From Brenneria goodwinii (lineage in GTDB: Bacteria > Pseudomonadota > Gammaproteobacteria > Enterobacterales > Enterobacteriaceae), in contig NZ_CP014137.1 in assembly GCF_002291445.1 (NCBI RefSeq), forward strand, positions 5,208,001-5,272,000: a stretch of 64,000 nt of DNA, in the 5' to 3' direction. The translations under genes were made by a program, and so were the position numbers. The stretch's first letter is position 1. The number at the start of each line of letters is the position of its first letter. The notes under the pieces were generated by a model. The model searched no databases and had not been told where the DNA came from. It saw only the letters and a list, made by a program, of their open reading frames with translations. Shown one piece after another: positions 17,098 to 25,023 of the stretch.

Positions 17098-18558
17098 GTG
17101 AATACTCAACAACTGGCGAAACTGCGTTCAATCGTGCCCGAGATGCATCGCGTCCGGCACATTCACTTTGTCGGCATTGGCGGTGCCGGCATGGGCGGTA
17201 TCGCCGAAGTGTTGGCTAATGAAGGCTATGAGATAAGCGGCTCCGATTTGGCGCCGAATGCCGTGACCCAACAATTGAGCGCGCTGGGCGCGCAGATTTA
17301 TTTCCATCATCGGGCCGAAAATGTGCTGAATGCCAGCGTGGTCGTGGTCTCCACCGCGATCTCCGCTGATAACCCGGAGATTGTCGCGGCGCATGAAGCG
17401 CGTATCCCGGTGATTCGCCGGGCGGAGATGCTGGCGGAATTAATGCGCTTTCGTCACGGCATCGCGGTTGCGGGAACGCACGGTAAAACTACCACGACGG
17501 CCATGGTCGCCAGCATTTATGCCGAGGCCGGGTTGGATCCGACATTTGTGAATGGTGGTCTGGTGAAGGCGGCGGGCACGCATGCGCGTCTGGGTTCCAG
17601 CCGTTATCTGATTGCCGAGGCGGATGAAAGCGACGCGTCGTTCCTGCATTTGCAGCCGGTGGTCGCTATCGTCACGAATATCGAAGCCGATCACATGGAT
17701 ACGTATCAGGGCGATTTTGAAAACCTGAAACAGACGTTTATTAACTTTTTGCACAATTTGCCGTTTTACGGTCGGGCCGTAATGTGTGTGGATGATGATG
17801 TTATCCGTGAGCTGTTGCCGCGGGTCGGGCGCCATATCACCACCTACGGTTTCAGCGATGATGCCGATGTACGCATCGCCAGCTACCGGCAGACCGGTGC
17901 GCAAGGGCATTTCACGCTGGCGCGTCAGGATAAGCCGCTGCTGAATGTGACGCTGAACGCGCCTGGCCGCCATAACGCGTTGAATGCCGCCGCCGCCGTC
18001 GCTGTTGCGATGAACGAAGGCATTGATGATGAGTCGATTCTGCGGGCGCTGGAAAAATTTGAGGGTACCGGCAGGCGCTTTGATTTCCTGGGCGAGTATC
18101 CGCTGGAGCTGGTGAACGGTCAAAGCGGCAGCGCCATGTTGGTGGATGACTACGGTCATCATCCGACCGAAGTCGACGCGACCATCAAGGCGGCGCGCGC
18201 GGGATGGCCGGACAAGCGTCTGGTAATGATTTTTCAGCCGCACCGTTATACGCGTACTCGCGACTTATATGATGACTTTGCTCACGTTCTGTCGCAGGTG
18301 GATGTTTTGTTTATGCTGGATGTTTATCCGGCGGGCGAATCGCCGATCCCCGGCGCGGATAGCCGCTCTTTGTGCCGTACCATCCGCGGACGCGGTAAGA
18401 TTGATCCGATTTTAGTGTCGGATGTGGATACGTTGCCGGAACTGTTGTCACAGGCGCTACGTGACGGGGATCTGGTCCTGGTTCAGGGCGCCGGCAATAT
18501 CGGCAAACTGGCGCGGAAACTGGCTGATTCCAGGCTACAGCCACAGATAAGTGAATGA
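17098..18558 (+). CDS. murC: UDP-MurNAc:L-alanine ligase MurC
   Basis: A 486-residue ligase that performs the first amino-acid addition in peptidoglycan precursor synthesis. The N-terminal domain carries HFVGIGGAGMGG, the ATPase has GTHGKTTTTAM, and the C-domain has DYGHHPTEV and FQPHRYTRT. The frame opens with GTG at 17098 after an AAGGTAGCGA stretch; this start gives MNTQQLAKLRSIVPEM, as expected for the family. The gap before it (17031-17097) is GC-rich with no strong terminator. ddlB begins 8 bp after the stop. Confidence 0.97.
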   Translation: MNTQQLAKLRSIVPEMHRVRHIHFVGIGGAGMGGIAEVLANEGYEISGSDLAPNAVTQQLSALGAQIYFHHRAENVLNASVVVVSTAISADNPEIVAAHEARIPVIRRAEMLAELMRFRHGIAVAGTHGKTTTTAMVASIYAEAGLDPTFVNGGLVKAAGTHARLGSSRYLIAEADESDASFLHLQPVVAIVTNIEADHMDTYQGDFENLKQTFINFLHNLPFYGRAVMCVDDDVIRELLPRVGRHITTYGFSDDADVRIASYRQTGAQGHFTLARQDKPLLNVTLNAPGRHNALNAAAAVAVAMNEGIDDESILRALEKFEGTGRRFDFLGEYPLELVNGQSGSAMLVDDYGHHPTEVDATIKAARAGWPDKRLVMIFQPHRYTRTRDLYDDFAHVLSQVDVLFMLDVYPAGESPIPGADSRSLCRTIRGRGKIDPILVSDVDTLPELLSQALRDGDLVLVQGAGNIGKLARKLADSRLQPQISE

Positions 18559-18566
18559 GGAACATC

Positions 18567-19487
18567 ATGACTGAGAAAGTTGCTGTATTGCTTGGTGGAA
18601 CCTCTGCCGAACGTGAAGTGTCGTTGCTTTCGGGTCAGGCGGTGCTGGAAGGTTTGCAAGAAGTGGGGATCAACGCCCACGCTGTCGATACGCGCGAGTT
18701 TCCGGTGACGCATTTAAAGGATGAAGGGTTCACTAAGGTTTTTATCGCTCTGCACGGCCGTGGCGGCGAAGACGGCACCTTGCAAGGTTTGCTGGAGTTC
18801 TTGCAACTGCCCTACACCGGCAGCGGCGTGATGGCGTCCGCGCTGACGATGGACAAACTGCGCACCAAACTGGTGTGGCAGGCATTGGGCTTACCGGTCT
18901 CGCCTTATGTCGCCCTGAGCCGGCAGGCGTTTGCCGCCGCCGATCAGGATGCGCTGTTGGCGAAATTCGCGCAGTTAGGCATGCCGCTGATTGTAAAACC
19001 AAGCCGCGAAGGCTCCAGCGTCGGGATGAGCAAGGTGAGTCAAGCCGGTGAGTTGGCGGCCGCGCTGGAAGAAGCGTTCCGCCATGACGATGAAGTGCTG
19101 GTCGAAAAATGGCTCAGCGGTCCGGAGTACACGGTCGCTATTCTTGGCGATGAAGTCCTGCCGTCTATTCGCATCCAGGCTGCGGGCACATTTTACGATT
19201 ATGAAGCGAAATATCTGTCGGATGATACGCAGTACTTTTGTCCAAGCGGTTTGTCATCTGAAAAAGAGCGGGAATTGGCCGAACTCTCGATGGCGGCCTA
19301 TCGTGCGCTGGATTGCAGCGGCTGGGGCAGGGTGGATCTGATGATGGATAGCGACGGTTCCGCCTATCTGCTGGAGGTGAATACCTCTCCGGGGATGACG
19401 AGCCACAGTTTGGTGCCGATGGCGGCACGGCAACACGGCCTGACCTTCTCGCAGCTGGTTGCCAGGATTTTGGAGTTGGCCGACTGA
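18567..19487 (+). CDS. ddlB: D-alanine--D-alanine ligase B
   Basis: A 306-residue ATP-grasp ligase that joins two D-alanines for MurF to use. ATG 18567 follows GAGG and gives MTEKVAVLLGGTSAERE, the family start; an ATG 12 bp upstream lacks a ribosome site. Visible signatures: HGRGGEDGTLQG, ATP-grasp KPSREGSSVGMSK, and the metal-binding EVNTSPGMTSHS near the C-terminus. The ftsQ start follows the stop by one base. Confidence 0.97.
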   Translation: MTEKVAVLLGGTSAEREVSLLSGQAVLEGLQEVGINAHAVDTREFPVTHLKDEGFTKVFIALHGRGGEDGTLQGLLEFLQLPYTGSGVMASALTMDKLRTKLVWQALGLPVSPYVALSRQAFAAADQDALLAKFAQLGMPLIVKPSREGSSVGMSKVSQAGELAAALEEAFRHDDEVLVEKWLSGPEYTVAILGDEVLPSIRIQAAGTFYDYEAKYLSDDTQYFCPSGLSSEKERELAELSMAAYRALDCSGWGRVDLMMDSDGSAYLLEVNTSPGMTSHSLVPMAARQHGLTFSQLVARILELAD

Positions 19488-19488
19488 C

Positions 19489-20355
19489 ATGTCGCAGGCA
19501 GCACTGAATACGCGCGGACGAGAGCCGGAGTCTCAAGGCGCTCGTCGCAGTAACGGGAGCCAGTTGGCGGGATTGATTTTCCTGCTGATGGTTGTAGGAA
19601 CGATCGTCTGGGGCGGCTGGATGGTCGTGGGATGGATGCATGACGCCAGTCGTCTGCCTTTGTCAAAAATGGTGGTGACCGGTGAAAGGCAATACACCAC
19701 TAACGACGATATTCGTCAGGCGATTTTAGCGCTGGGTTCACCGGGAACCTTTATGACGCAGGATGTGAACGTAATCCAACAGCAGATTGAACGTCTGCCG
19801 TGGATCAAACAGGCCAGCGTTCGTAAGCAGTGGCCGGATGAATTGAAGATTCATCTGGTTGAATATGTTCCGGTTGCGCGTTGGAATGACCTATTAATGG
19901 TTGACGCCGAGGGGAACTCCTTCAGCGTGCCGGCTGAGCGTATTGGCAACCGTAAGATGCCGTTATTGTACGGCCCGGAAGGCAGTGAAGTAGAAGTGCT
20001 GGAAGGCTATCGGACCATGAATCAGGTGCTGGCCGCAGGGAAGTTTACTCTGAAAATGGTTGCGATGAGTGCTCGCCACTCCTGGCAACTGGGGTTGAGT
20101 GATGATACCCGCCTTGAATTGGGACGGGACGATCGGGCCCGGCGCCTAGAGCGCTTCATTGAGCTCTATCCGCTGTTGCAACGTCAGGCGCAGAGCGATA
20201 GCAAACGTATCAGCTATGTCGATCTGCGTTATGACTCTGGCGCGGCGGTAGGTTGGGGGCCGGCCTTGTTTGATCAGCAAAGTGTTGATCAGCAGCAAGA
20301 CATTGATCAGCAACAGAATAGTAATCAGAATCAGGCACAGGCTAAACAACAATGA
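19489..20355 (+). CDS. ftsQ: Cell division protein FtsQ
   Basis: A 288-residue bitopic divisome protein that bridges early and late division proteins in the FtsQLB complex. The start MSQAALNTRGREPE matches E. coli FtsQ. A transmembrane helix spans about residues 25-48. A periplasmic POTRA domain (LSKMVVTGERQYTTNDDI) and a beta domain ending RISYVDLRYDSGAAVGW follow. The tail is unusually rich in DQQ and Gln/Asn units (about residues 261-288). The stop overlaps the ftsA start (ATGA). Confidence 0.96.
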   Translation: MSQAALNTRGREPESQGARRSNGSQLAGLIFLLMVVGTIVWGGWMVVGWMHDASRLPLSKMVVTGERQYTTNDDIRQAILALGSPGTFMTQDVNVIQQQIERLPWIKQASVRKQWPDELKIHLVEYVPVARWNDLLMVDAEGNSFSVPAERIGNRKMPLLYGPEGSEVEVLEGYRTMNQVLAAGKFTLKMVAMSARHSWQLGLSDDTRLELGRDDRARRLERFIELYPLLQRQAQSDSKRISYVDLRYDSGAAVGWGPALFDQQSVDQQQDIDQQQNSNQNQAQAKQQ

Positions 20356-21608
20356 TCAAGTCGACGGACAGAAAACTGGTAGTTGGGCTGGAAATCGGTA
20401 CGGCAAAGGTGGCTGCGCTGGTAGGGGAGGTTCTGCCCGATGGCATGGTCAATATTATCGGTGTGGGCAGTTGCCCGTCGCGCGGTATGGATAAAGGCGG
20501 CGTTAACGATCTTGAATCGGTCGTCAAATGCGTTCAGCGTGCGATTGACCAGGCTGAACTGATGGCGGATTGCCAGATATCTTCGGTATATCTGGCGCTC
20601 TCTGGCAAACATATCAGTTGTCAGAACGAAATAGGGATGGTGCCTATTTCGGAAGAGGAAGTCACGCAAGAGGATGTCGAAAGCGTGGTGCATACCGCCA
20701 AGTCGGTACGCGTACGCGATGAACACCGCGTTCTGCATGTGATTCCGCAAGAGTATGCGATTGATTACCAGGAAGGGATCAAAAATCCGGTCGGATTATC
20801 CGGCGTGCGTATGCAGGCGAAGGTTCACCTGATTACCTGCCATAACGATATGGCGAAGAATATTGTTAAAGCCGTAGAACGCTGCGGCCTGAAAGTGGAT
20901 CAACTGATTTTCGCCGGTCTGGCATCCAGCTATGCCGTGCTGACGGAAGATGAGCGCGAGCTGGGCGTCTGTGTCGTGGATATCGGCGGTGGAACGATGG
21001 ACATCGCGGTATACACCGGCGGCGCCTTGCGGCATACCAAGGTTATTCCTTACGCGGGTAACGTGGTAACCAGCGATATCGCCTACGCTTTTGGTACGCC
21101 GCCGACGGACGCCGAAGCGATCAAAGTTCGCCATGGCTGCGCGCTGGGCTCGATTGTCGGTAAAGATGAAAATGTTGAAGTCCCCAGCGTAGGGGGGCGC
21201 CCACCACGCAGTCTGCAACGGCAGACGCTGGCGGAAGTGATTGAACCGCGTTACACCGAACTGTTGAATTTGGTGAACGACGAACTTTTACAGTTGCAGG
21301 AGCAGTTACGTCAACAGGGCGTCAAGCACCATCTGGCGGCAGGCATCGTGCTTACCGGTGGCGCCGCGCAAATAGACGGCCTGGCGGCCTGCGCGCAGCG
21401 CGTGTTTCACACGCAGGTGCGTATCGGCCAGCCATTAAATATTACAGGTCTGACAGATTATGCGCAGGAACCTTACTACTCCACAGCGGTCGGGTTGCTG
21501 CATTACGGCAAGGAGTCTCACCTTGGTGGTGAGCATGAAGTCGAAAAACGCGCTTCAGTAAGCAACTGGTTCAAAAGAATCAATAGCTGGCTGAGGAAAG
21601 AATTTTAA
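20352..21608 (+). CDS. ftsA: Cell division protein FtsA
   Basis: A 418-residue actin-fold protein that tethers FtsZ to the membrane and recruits later division proteins. ATP-binding signatures are GLEIGTAKVAALVGE at the N-terminus, CVVDIGGGTMDIAVY in the middle and GIVLTGGAAQIDGL in the C-terminal half. The C-terminal amphipathic helix SNWFKRINSWLRKEF is the membrane-targeting sequence. It overlaps ftsQ by 4 bp. A 68-bp spacer precedes ftsZ. Confidence 0.97.
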   Translation: MIKSTDRKLVVGLEIGTAKVAALVGEVLPDGMVNIIGVGSCPSRGMDKGGVNDLESVVKCVQRAIDQAELMADCQISSVYLALSGKHISCQNEIGMVPISEEEVTQEDVESVVHTAKSVRVRDEHRVLHVIPQEYAIDYQEGIKNPVGLSGVRMQAKVHLITCHNDMAKNIVKAVERCGLKVDQLIFAGLASSYAVLTEDERELGVCVVDIGGGTMDIAVYTGGALRHTKVIPYAGNVVTSDIAYAFGTPPTDAEAIKVRHGCALGSIVGKDENVEVPSVGGRPPRSLQRQTLAEVIEPRYTELLNLVNDELLQLQEQLRQQGVKHHLAAGIVLTGGAAQIDGLAACAQRVFHTQVRIGQPLNITGLTDYAQEPYYSTAVGLLHYGKESHLGGEHEVEKRASVSNWFKRINSWLRKEF

Positions 21609-21676
21609 TTTTATCAAAGAGATCATTTAGCACAGTTTATGATCTCGAAGTTACAGGCACAAAGCGGAGAGAAACT

Positions 21677-22825
21677 ATGTTTGAACCAATGGAATTAACC
21701 AACGACGCGGTGATAAAAGTCATCGGCGTCGGCGGTGGCGGTGGCAACGCTGTCGAACACATGGTGCGTGAACGCATCGAAGGCGTCGAGTTCTTTGCTG
21801 TGAATACGGATGCGCAGGCGTTACGTAAGACAGCGGTGGGCCAAACGATTCAGATTGGCAGCGGCATTACCAAAGGTTTAGGCGCCGGCGCGAATCCTGA
21901 AGTCGGCCGGAATTCAGCCGAGGAAGACCGTGAAGCGTTGCGTACGGCGCTTGAAGGCGCTGATATGGTGTTCATCGCCGCAGGCATGGGCGGCGGCACC
22001 GGTACGGGCGCCGCGCCGGTCGTTGCTGAAGTTGCGAAGGATCTGGGGATCCTGACGGTTGCCGTCGTGACTAAGCCTTTCAATTTTGAAGGCAAAAAAC
22101 GTATGGCTTTCGCGGAGCAGGGGATTGCCGAGCTGTCTAAGCATGTCGACTCCCTGATTACTATTCCGAACGATAAACTGTTGAAAGTTCTGGGTCGCGG
22201 CATCTCTTTACTGGACGCATTCGGCGCGGCGAACGACGTCTTGAAAGGCGCGGTTCAGGGTATCGCCGAACTGATTACCCGTCCTGGCTTGATGAACGTC
22301 GACTTTGCCGACGTTCGCACCGTGATGTCGGAAATGGGTTACGCCATGATGGGGTCGGGTGTGGCCCGTGGCGAAGATCGTGCGGAAGAAGCGGCGGAAA
22401 TGGCGATCTCCAGCCCGTTGCTGGAAGATATCGACCTGTCTGGCGCCCGTGGCGTATTGGTTAACATCACGGCAGGTTTCGATCTGCGTTTAGATGAGTT
22501 CGAAACGGTAGGTAACACCATCCGTGCATTTGCTTCCGACAACGCGACGGTGGTTATCGGTACGTCGCTCGATCCGGAAATGAATGACGAACTGCGCGTT
22601 ACCGTGGTCGCTACCGGCATCGGCATGGATAAGCGTCCGGAAATTACGCTGGTGACGAATAAACAGTCTCAGCCGGTTATGGACCATCGTTATCAGCAGC
22701 ATGGCATGACGCCGCTGACGCAGGAAAAACCTGCGGCCAAGGTGGTCAACGACCAGAACTCGCAGACCAATAAAGAGCCAGATTACCTGGATATCCCGGC
22801 GTTTCTGCGTAAGCAGGCGGATTAA
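21677..22825 (+). CDS. ftsZ: Cell division GTPase FtsZ
   Basis: A 382-residue tubulin homologue that forms the Z ring. The N-terminal nucleotide fold has IGVGGGGGNAVEHM and the tubulin signature GGGTGTG near residue 105. The T7 loop NVDFADVRTVM supplies the catalytic acid. A short variable linker leads to the C-terminal peptide DYLDIPAFLRKQAD, which binds FtsA, ZipA and ZapD (zapD is also in this window, at 28580). The ribosome site is GGAGAGAAAC. Confidence 0.98.
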   Translation: MFEPMELTNDAVIKVIGVGGGGGNAVEHMVRERIEGVEFFAVNTDAQALRKTAVGQTIQIGSGITKGLGAGANPEVGRNSAEEDREALRTALEGADMVFIAAGMGGGTGTGAAPVVAEVAKDLGILTVAVVTKPFNFEGKKRMAFAEQGIAELSKHVDSLITIPNDKLLKVLGRGISLLDAFGAANDVLKGAVQGIAELITRPGLMNVDFADVRTVMSEMGYAMMGSGVARGEDRAEEAAEMAISSPLLEDIDLSGARGVLVNITAGFDLRLDEFETVGNTIRAFASDNATVVIGTSLDPEMNDELRVTVVATGIGMDKRPEITLVTNKQSQPVMDHRYQQHGMTPLTQEKPAAKVVNDQNSQTNKEPDYLDIPAFLRKQAD

Positions 22826-22873
22826 TACCGTCGTATAACGTTGGAATCTCCGCTCTTTGTGCTAAACTGTACC

Positions 22874-22900
22874 ACCGAGCCTAGTGTATGCTAGGTCGGT
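22874..22900 (+). promoter_or_regulatory. Hairpin in the ftsZ-lpxC spacer
   Basis: ACCGA-g-CCTAG (22874-22884) pairs with CTAGG-TCGGT (22891-22900) around a 6-nt loop, with one bulged G. No T-run follows. It ends 27 nt before the lpxC start codon, so it could affect translation or mRNA processing; this is inference. Confidence 0.4.
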
Positions 22901-22927
22901 AGGTTCAGTAACATGCGAGATAAAATG

Positions 22928-23845
22928 ATGATCAAACAACGTACATTAAAACGTATTGTTCAGGCGACAGGGGTCGGTTTGCATACCGGCAAGAAAGTCA
23001 CCCTGACCATGCGTCCTGCACCGGCAAATACCGGGGTCATCTATCGTCGCACTGACTTGAATCCACCGGTTGATTTTCCGGCTGATGCAAAATCCGTGCG
23101 TGATACCATGCTCTGTACTTGCCTGGTTAATGAGCATGACGTGCGTATTTCTACGGTGGAGCACCTTAACGCTGCGCTTGCAGGGTTAGGAATTGACAAT
23201 ATTGTCATTGAAGTTGATGCACCGGAAATTCCAATTATGGACGGTAGTGCCAGTCCTTTTGTTTACCTGCTGTTGGATGCGGGTATCGAAGAACTGAACA
23301 GTGCCAAGAAATTCGTGCGTATCAAACAGCCTGTACGGGTTGAGGATGGCGATAAATGGGCTGAGTTGTCTCCGTTTAACGGTTTCAGTCTGGATTTCAC
23401 CATCGACTTCAACCATCCGGCTATTGATGCAGGCTCTCAGCGTTATCGCCTGGACTTTTCTGCCGATGCCTTCGTGCGCCAGATAAGTCGTGCACGTACT
23501 TTCGGTTTTATGCGTGATATCGAGTATCTGCAGTCTCGTGGGTTGTGCCTGGGCGGCAGTTTCGATTGTGCGATAGTCGTAGATGATTACCGCGTGCTGA
23601 ACGAAGACGGGCTGCGTTTCGAAGATGAGTTTGTGCGCCATAAAATGCTGGATGCCATCGGCGATCTGTTTATGTGCGGTCACAACATCATCGGCGCGTT
23701 TACTGCGTTTAAGTCAGGACATGCCTTGAATAACAAACTGTTGCAGGCTGTGTTGGCTAAGCAGGAAGCGTGGGAATACGTCACGTTTGAAGACGATGCG
23801 GAAATGCCGTTGGCATTTAAAGCGCCGTCGACCGTATTGGCTTAA
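22928..23845 (+). CDS. lpxC: UDP-3-O-acyl-N-acetylglucosamine deacetylase LpxC
   Basis: A 305-residue zinc hydrolase catalysing the first committed step of lipid A synthesis. ATG 22928 gives MIKQRTLKRIVQATGVGLHT, identical to the E. coli start; in-frame ATGs a few codons upstream are unlikely. The zinc ligands are visible as H79 in STVEHLNAAL and H238/D242 in RHKMLDAIGD. Length equals E. coli LpxC. In E. coli its level is set by FtsH proteolysis at the C-terminal end; the tail here, FKAPSTVLA, is similar. Confidence 0.97.
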   Translation: MIKQRTLKRIVQATGVGLHTGKKVTLTMRPAPANTGVIYRRTDLNPPVDFPADAKSVRDTMLCTCLVNEHDVRISTVEHLNAALAGLGIDNIVIEVDAPEIPIMDGSASPFVYLLLDAGIEELNSAKKFVRIKQPVRVEDGDKWAELSPFNGFSLDFTIDFNHPAIDAGSQRYRLDFSADAFVRQISRARTFGFMRDIEYLQSRGLCLGGSFDCAIVVDDYRVLNEDGLRFEDEFVRHKMLDAIGDLFMCGHNIIGAFTAFKSGHALNNKLLQAVLAKQEAWEYVTFEDDAEMPLAFKAPSTVLA

Positions 23846-23857
23846 CGCTTAAGATCG

Positions 23858-24385
23858 TTACTTCTTATTACGACTGGTTTTACTGGTACTCTCTCCGGCC
23901 AGTGAAGCCAGTCGTTCTAGTATTTTGCGTAATTTCTCCGGGCTATGGCTCGCCAAACCTCTCAATGTTTCCGCACTTTGTTCGCTTAACTGACGCAATG
24001 GTTTTTGATCTGCCTGCTCAGGTGCGGTGATATCACTGTTTTTCACTATTTCATGCCCTTTTGCGGCGAGCGCTGGATTAATCCTGATGTCGATTGAGGC
24101 CAATGATGGTAATATTTGGGCGCGTAATGCAGAGAGTAATGCCGGCTGTTCATAACGTAACCGCATCAACCAGTTAGCGTTGGCGGTTTCCAGCACCAGC
24201 AGCCCCTGTCGATAGTTGGCGACGCGGCACCAGGGGTGCAACTGTGCGGGAAGTATTCCACGTACGGCCCGGTTGAGTTTTAGTAACGCGATAGCGCGCT
24301 GCTGCACATCACGCAGTGGTCCAGTATCCGCACCTGATGCGCTATCAAACAGAGATTCAAGTGATTGTGGGCGGCTATCACGCAT
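23858..24385 (-). CDS. DUF721/DciA-like protein
   Basis: A 175-residue protein of the DUF721 family. DciA, the characterised member, loads or recruits the replicative helicase DnaB in bacteria lacking DnaC. The conserved core is in the first half: VRGILPAQLHPWCRVANYRQGLLVLETANANWLMRLRYEQ-like segments, with the Trp and the hydrophobic beta strand clear. The second half is charged and low-complexity. It lies convergent to lpxC and divergent from secM, the usual place in Serratia/Pectobacterium-type genomes; E. coli lacks it. Whether it is a functional DciA here is unknown. Confidence 0.75.
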   Translation of the reverse strand: MRDSRPQSLESLFDSASGADTGPLRDVQQRAIALLKLNRAVRGILPAQLHPWCRVANYRQGLLVLETANANWLMRLRYEQPALLSALRAQILPSLASIDIRINPALAAKGHEIVKNSDITAPEQADQKPLRQLSEQSAETLRGLASHSPEKLRKILERLASLAGESTSKTSRNKK

Positions 24386-24413
24386 AAATCAGGCTCCGAC
24401 GGACGTTAAACTA

Positions 24414-24926
24414 GTGATCGGTATTCTAAATCGTTGGCGACAATTTGGCAGACGTTATTTCTGGCCGCATCTCTTATTAGGGATGGTCGCGGCGAGTCTT
24501 GGCCTGCCGAACACGCTGAATGCGTCGCAGAAGCTGGTTCCGTTACCTGATTCCGCTTCCAGCGTCAGCCGTCAGAACAGCGTATCACTCAGCCTTACCG
24601 ATTTAGTCGCGTTGAAAGAAGCGCATCGTCGCTCTTCTTTTGGTGTGGATTACTGGCATCAGCATGCCATTCGTACGGTAATACGTCACCTCTCTTTTGC
24701 ACTTACCGCGCCACAGCAGCTAAACGCACAGCAGGTTGATGACTTGCCTCCGCATTCGCTGGTGTTATTGGATACGCTGAATGCATTACTAACACGCGAA
24801 GAGAAACTACCAACCATCATTCGCCAGACAGGGCGACTATCCTCTTTCCCATCACCACATCATCAGACAGGGATCTGGCTGGCCCAGGTTCGCGGCATTC
24901 GCGCCGGTCCATATTTTCATCGCTGA
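24414..24926 (+). CDS. secM: SecM secretion monitor / arrest peptide
   Basis: A 170-residue exported regulator, the same length as E. coli SecM. It stalls its own ribosome, and the stall exposes the secA ribosome site when Sec export is limiting. The frame is open further upstream but the GTG at 24414 gives MIGILNRWRQFGRRYFWPH, the family start. An extended signal peptide occupies about residues 1-37. The arrest region keeps W155 and G161-IRAGP-166 in E. coli numbering, including the key R163 and P166. Position 150, Phe in E. coli, is His here. secA starts 97 bp downstream. Confidence 0.93.
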   Translation: MIGILNRWRQFGRRYFWPHLLLGMVAASLGLPNTLNASQKLVPLPDSASSVSRQNSVSLSLTDLVALKEAHRRSSFGVDYWHQHAIRTVIRHLSFALTAPQQLNAQQVDDLPPHSLVLLDTLNALLTREEKLPTIIRQTGRLSSFPSPHHQTGIWLAQVRGIRAGPYFHR

Positions 24927-25023
24927 AAAATATTGATTACTAATTAATAACTGTAGTACTTTCCCCAGTTTTTTGATGTTTTGCAGCCACTGGATGTGTG
25001 GCGCTTGTGAGATTAAATTTATT

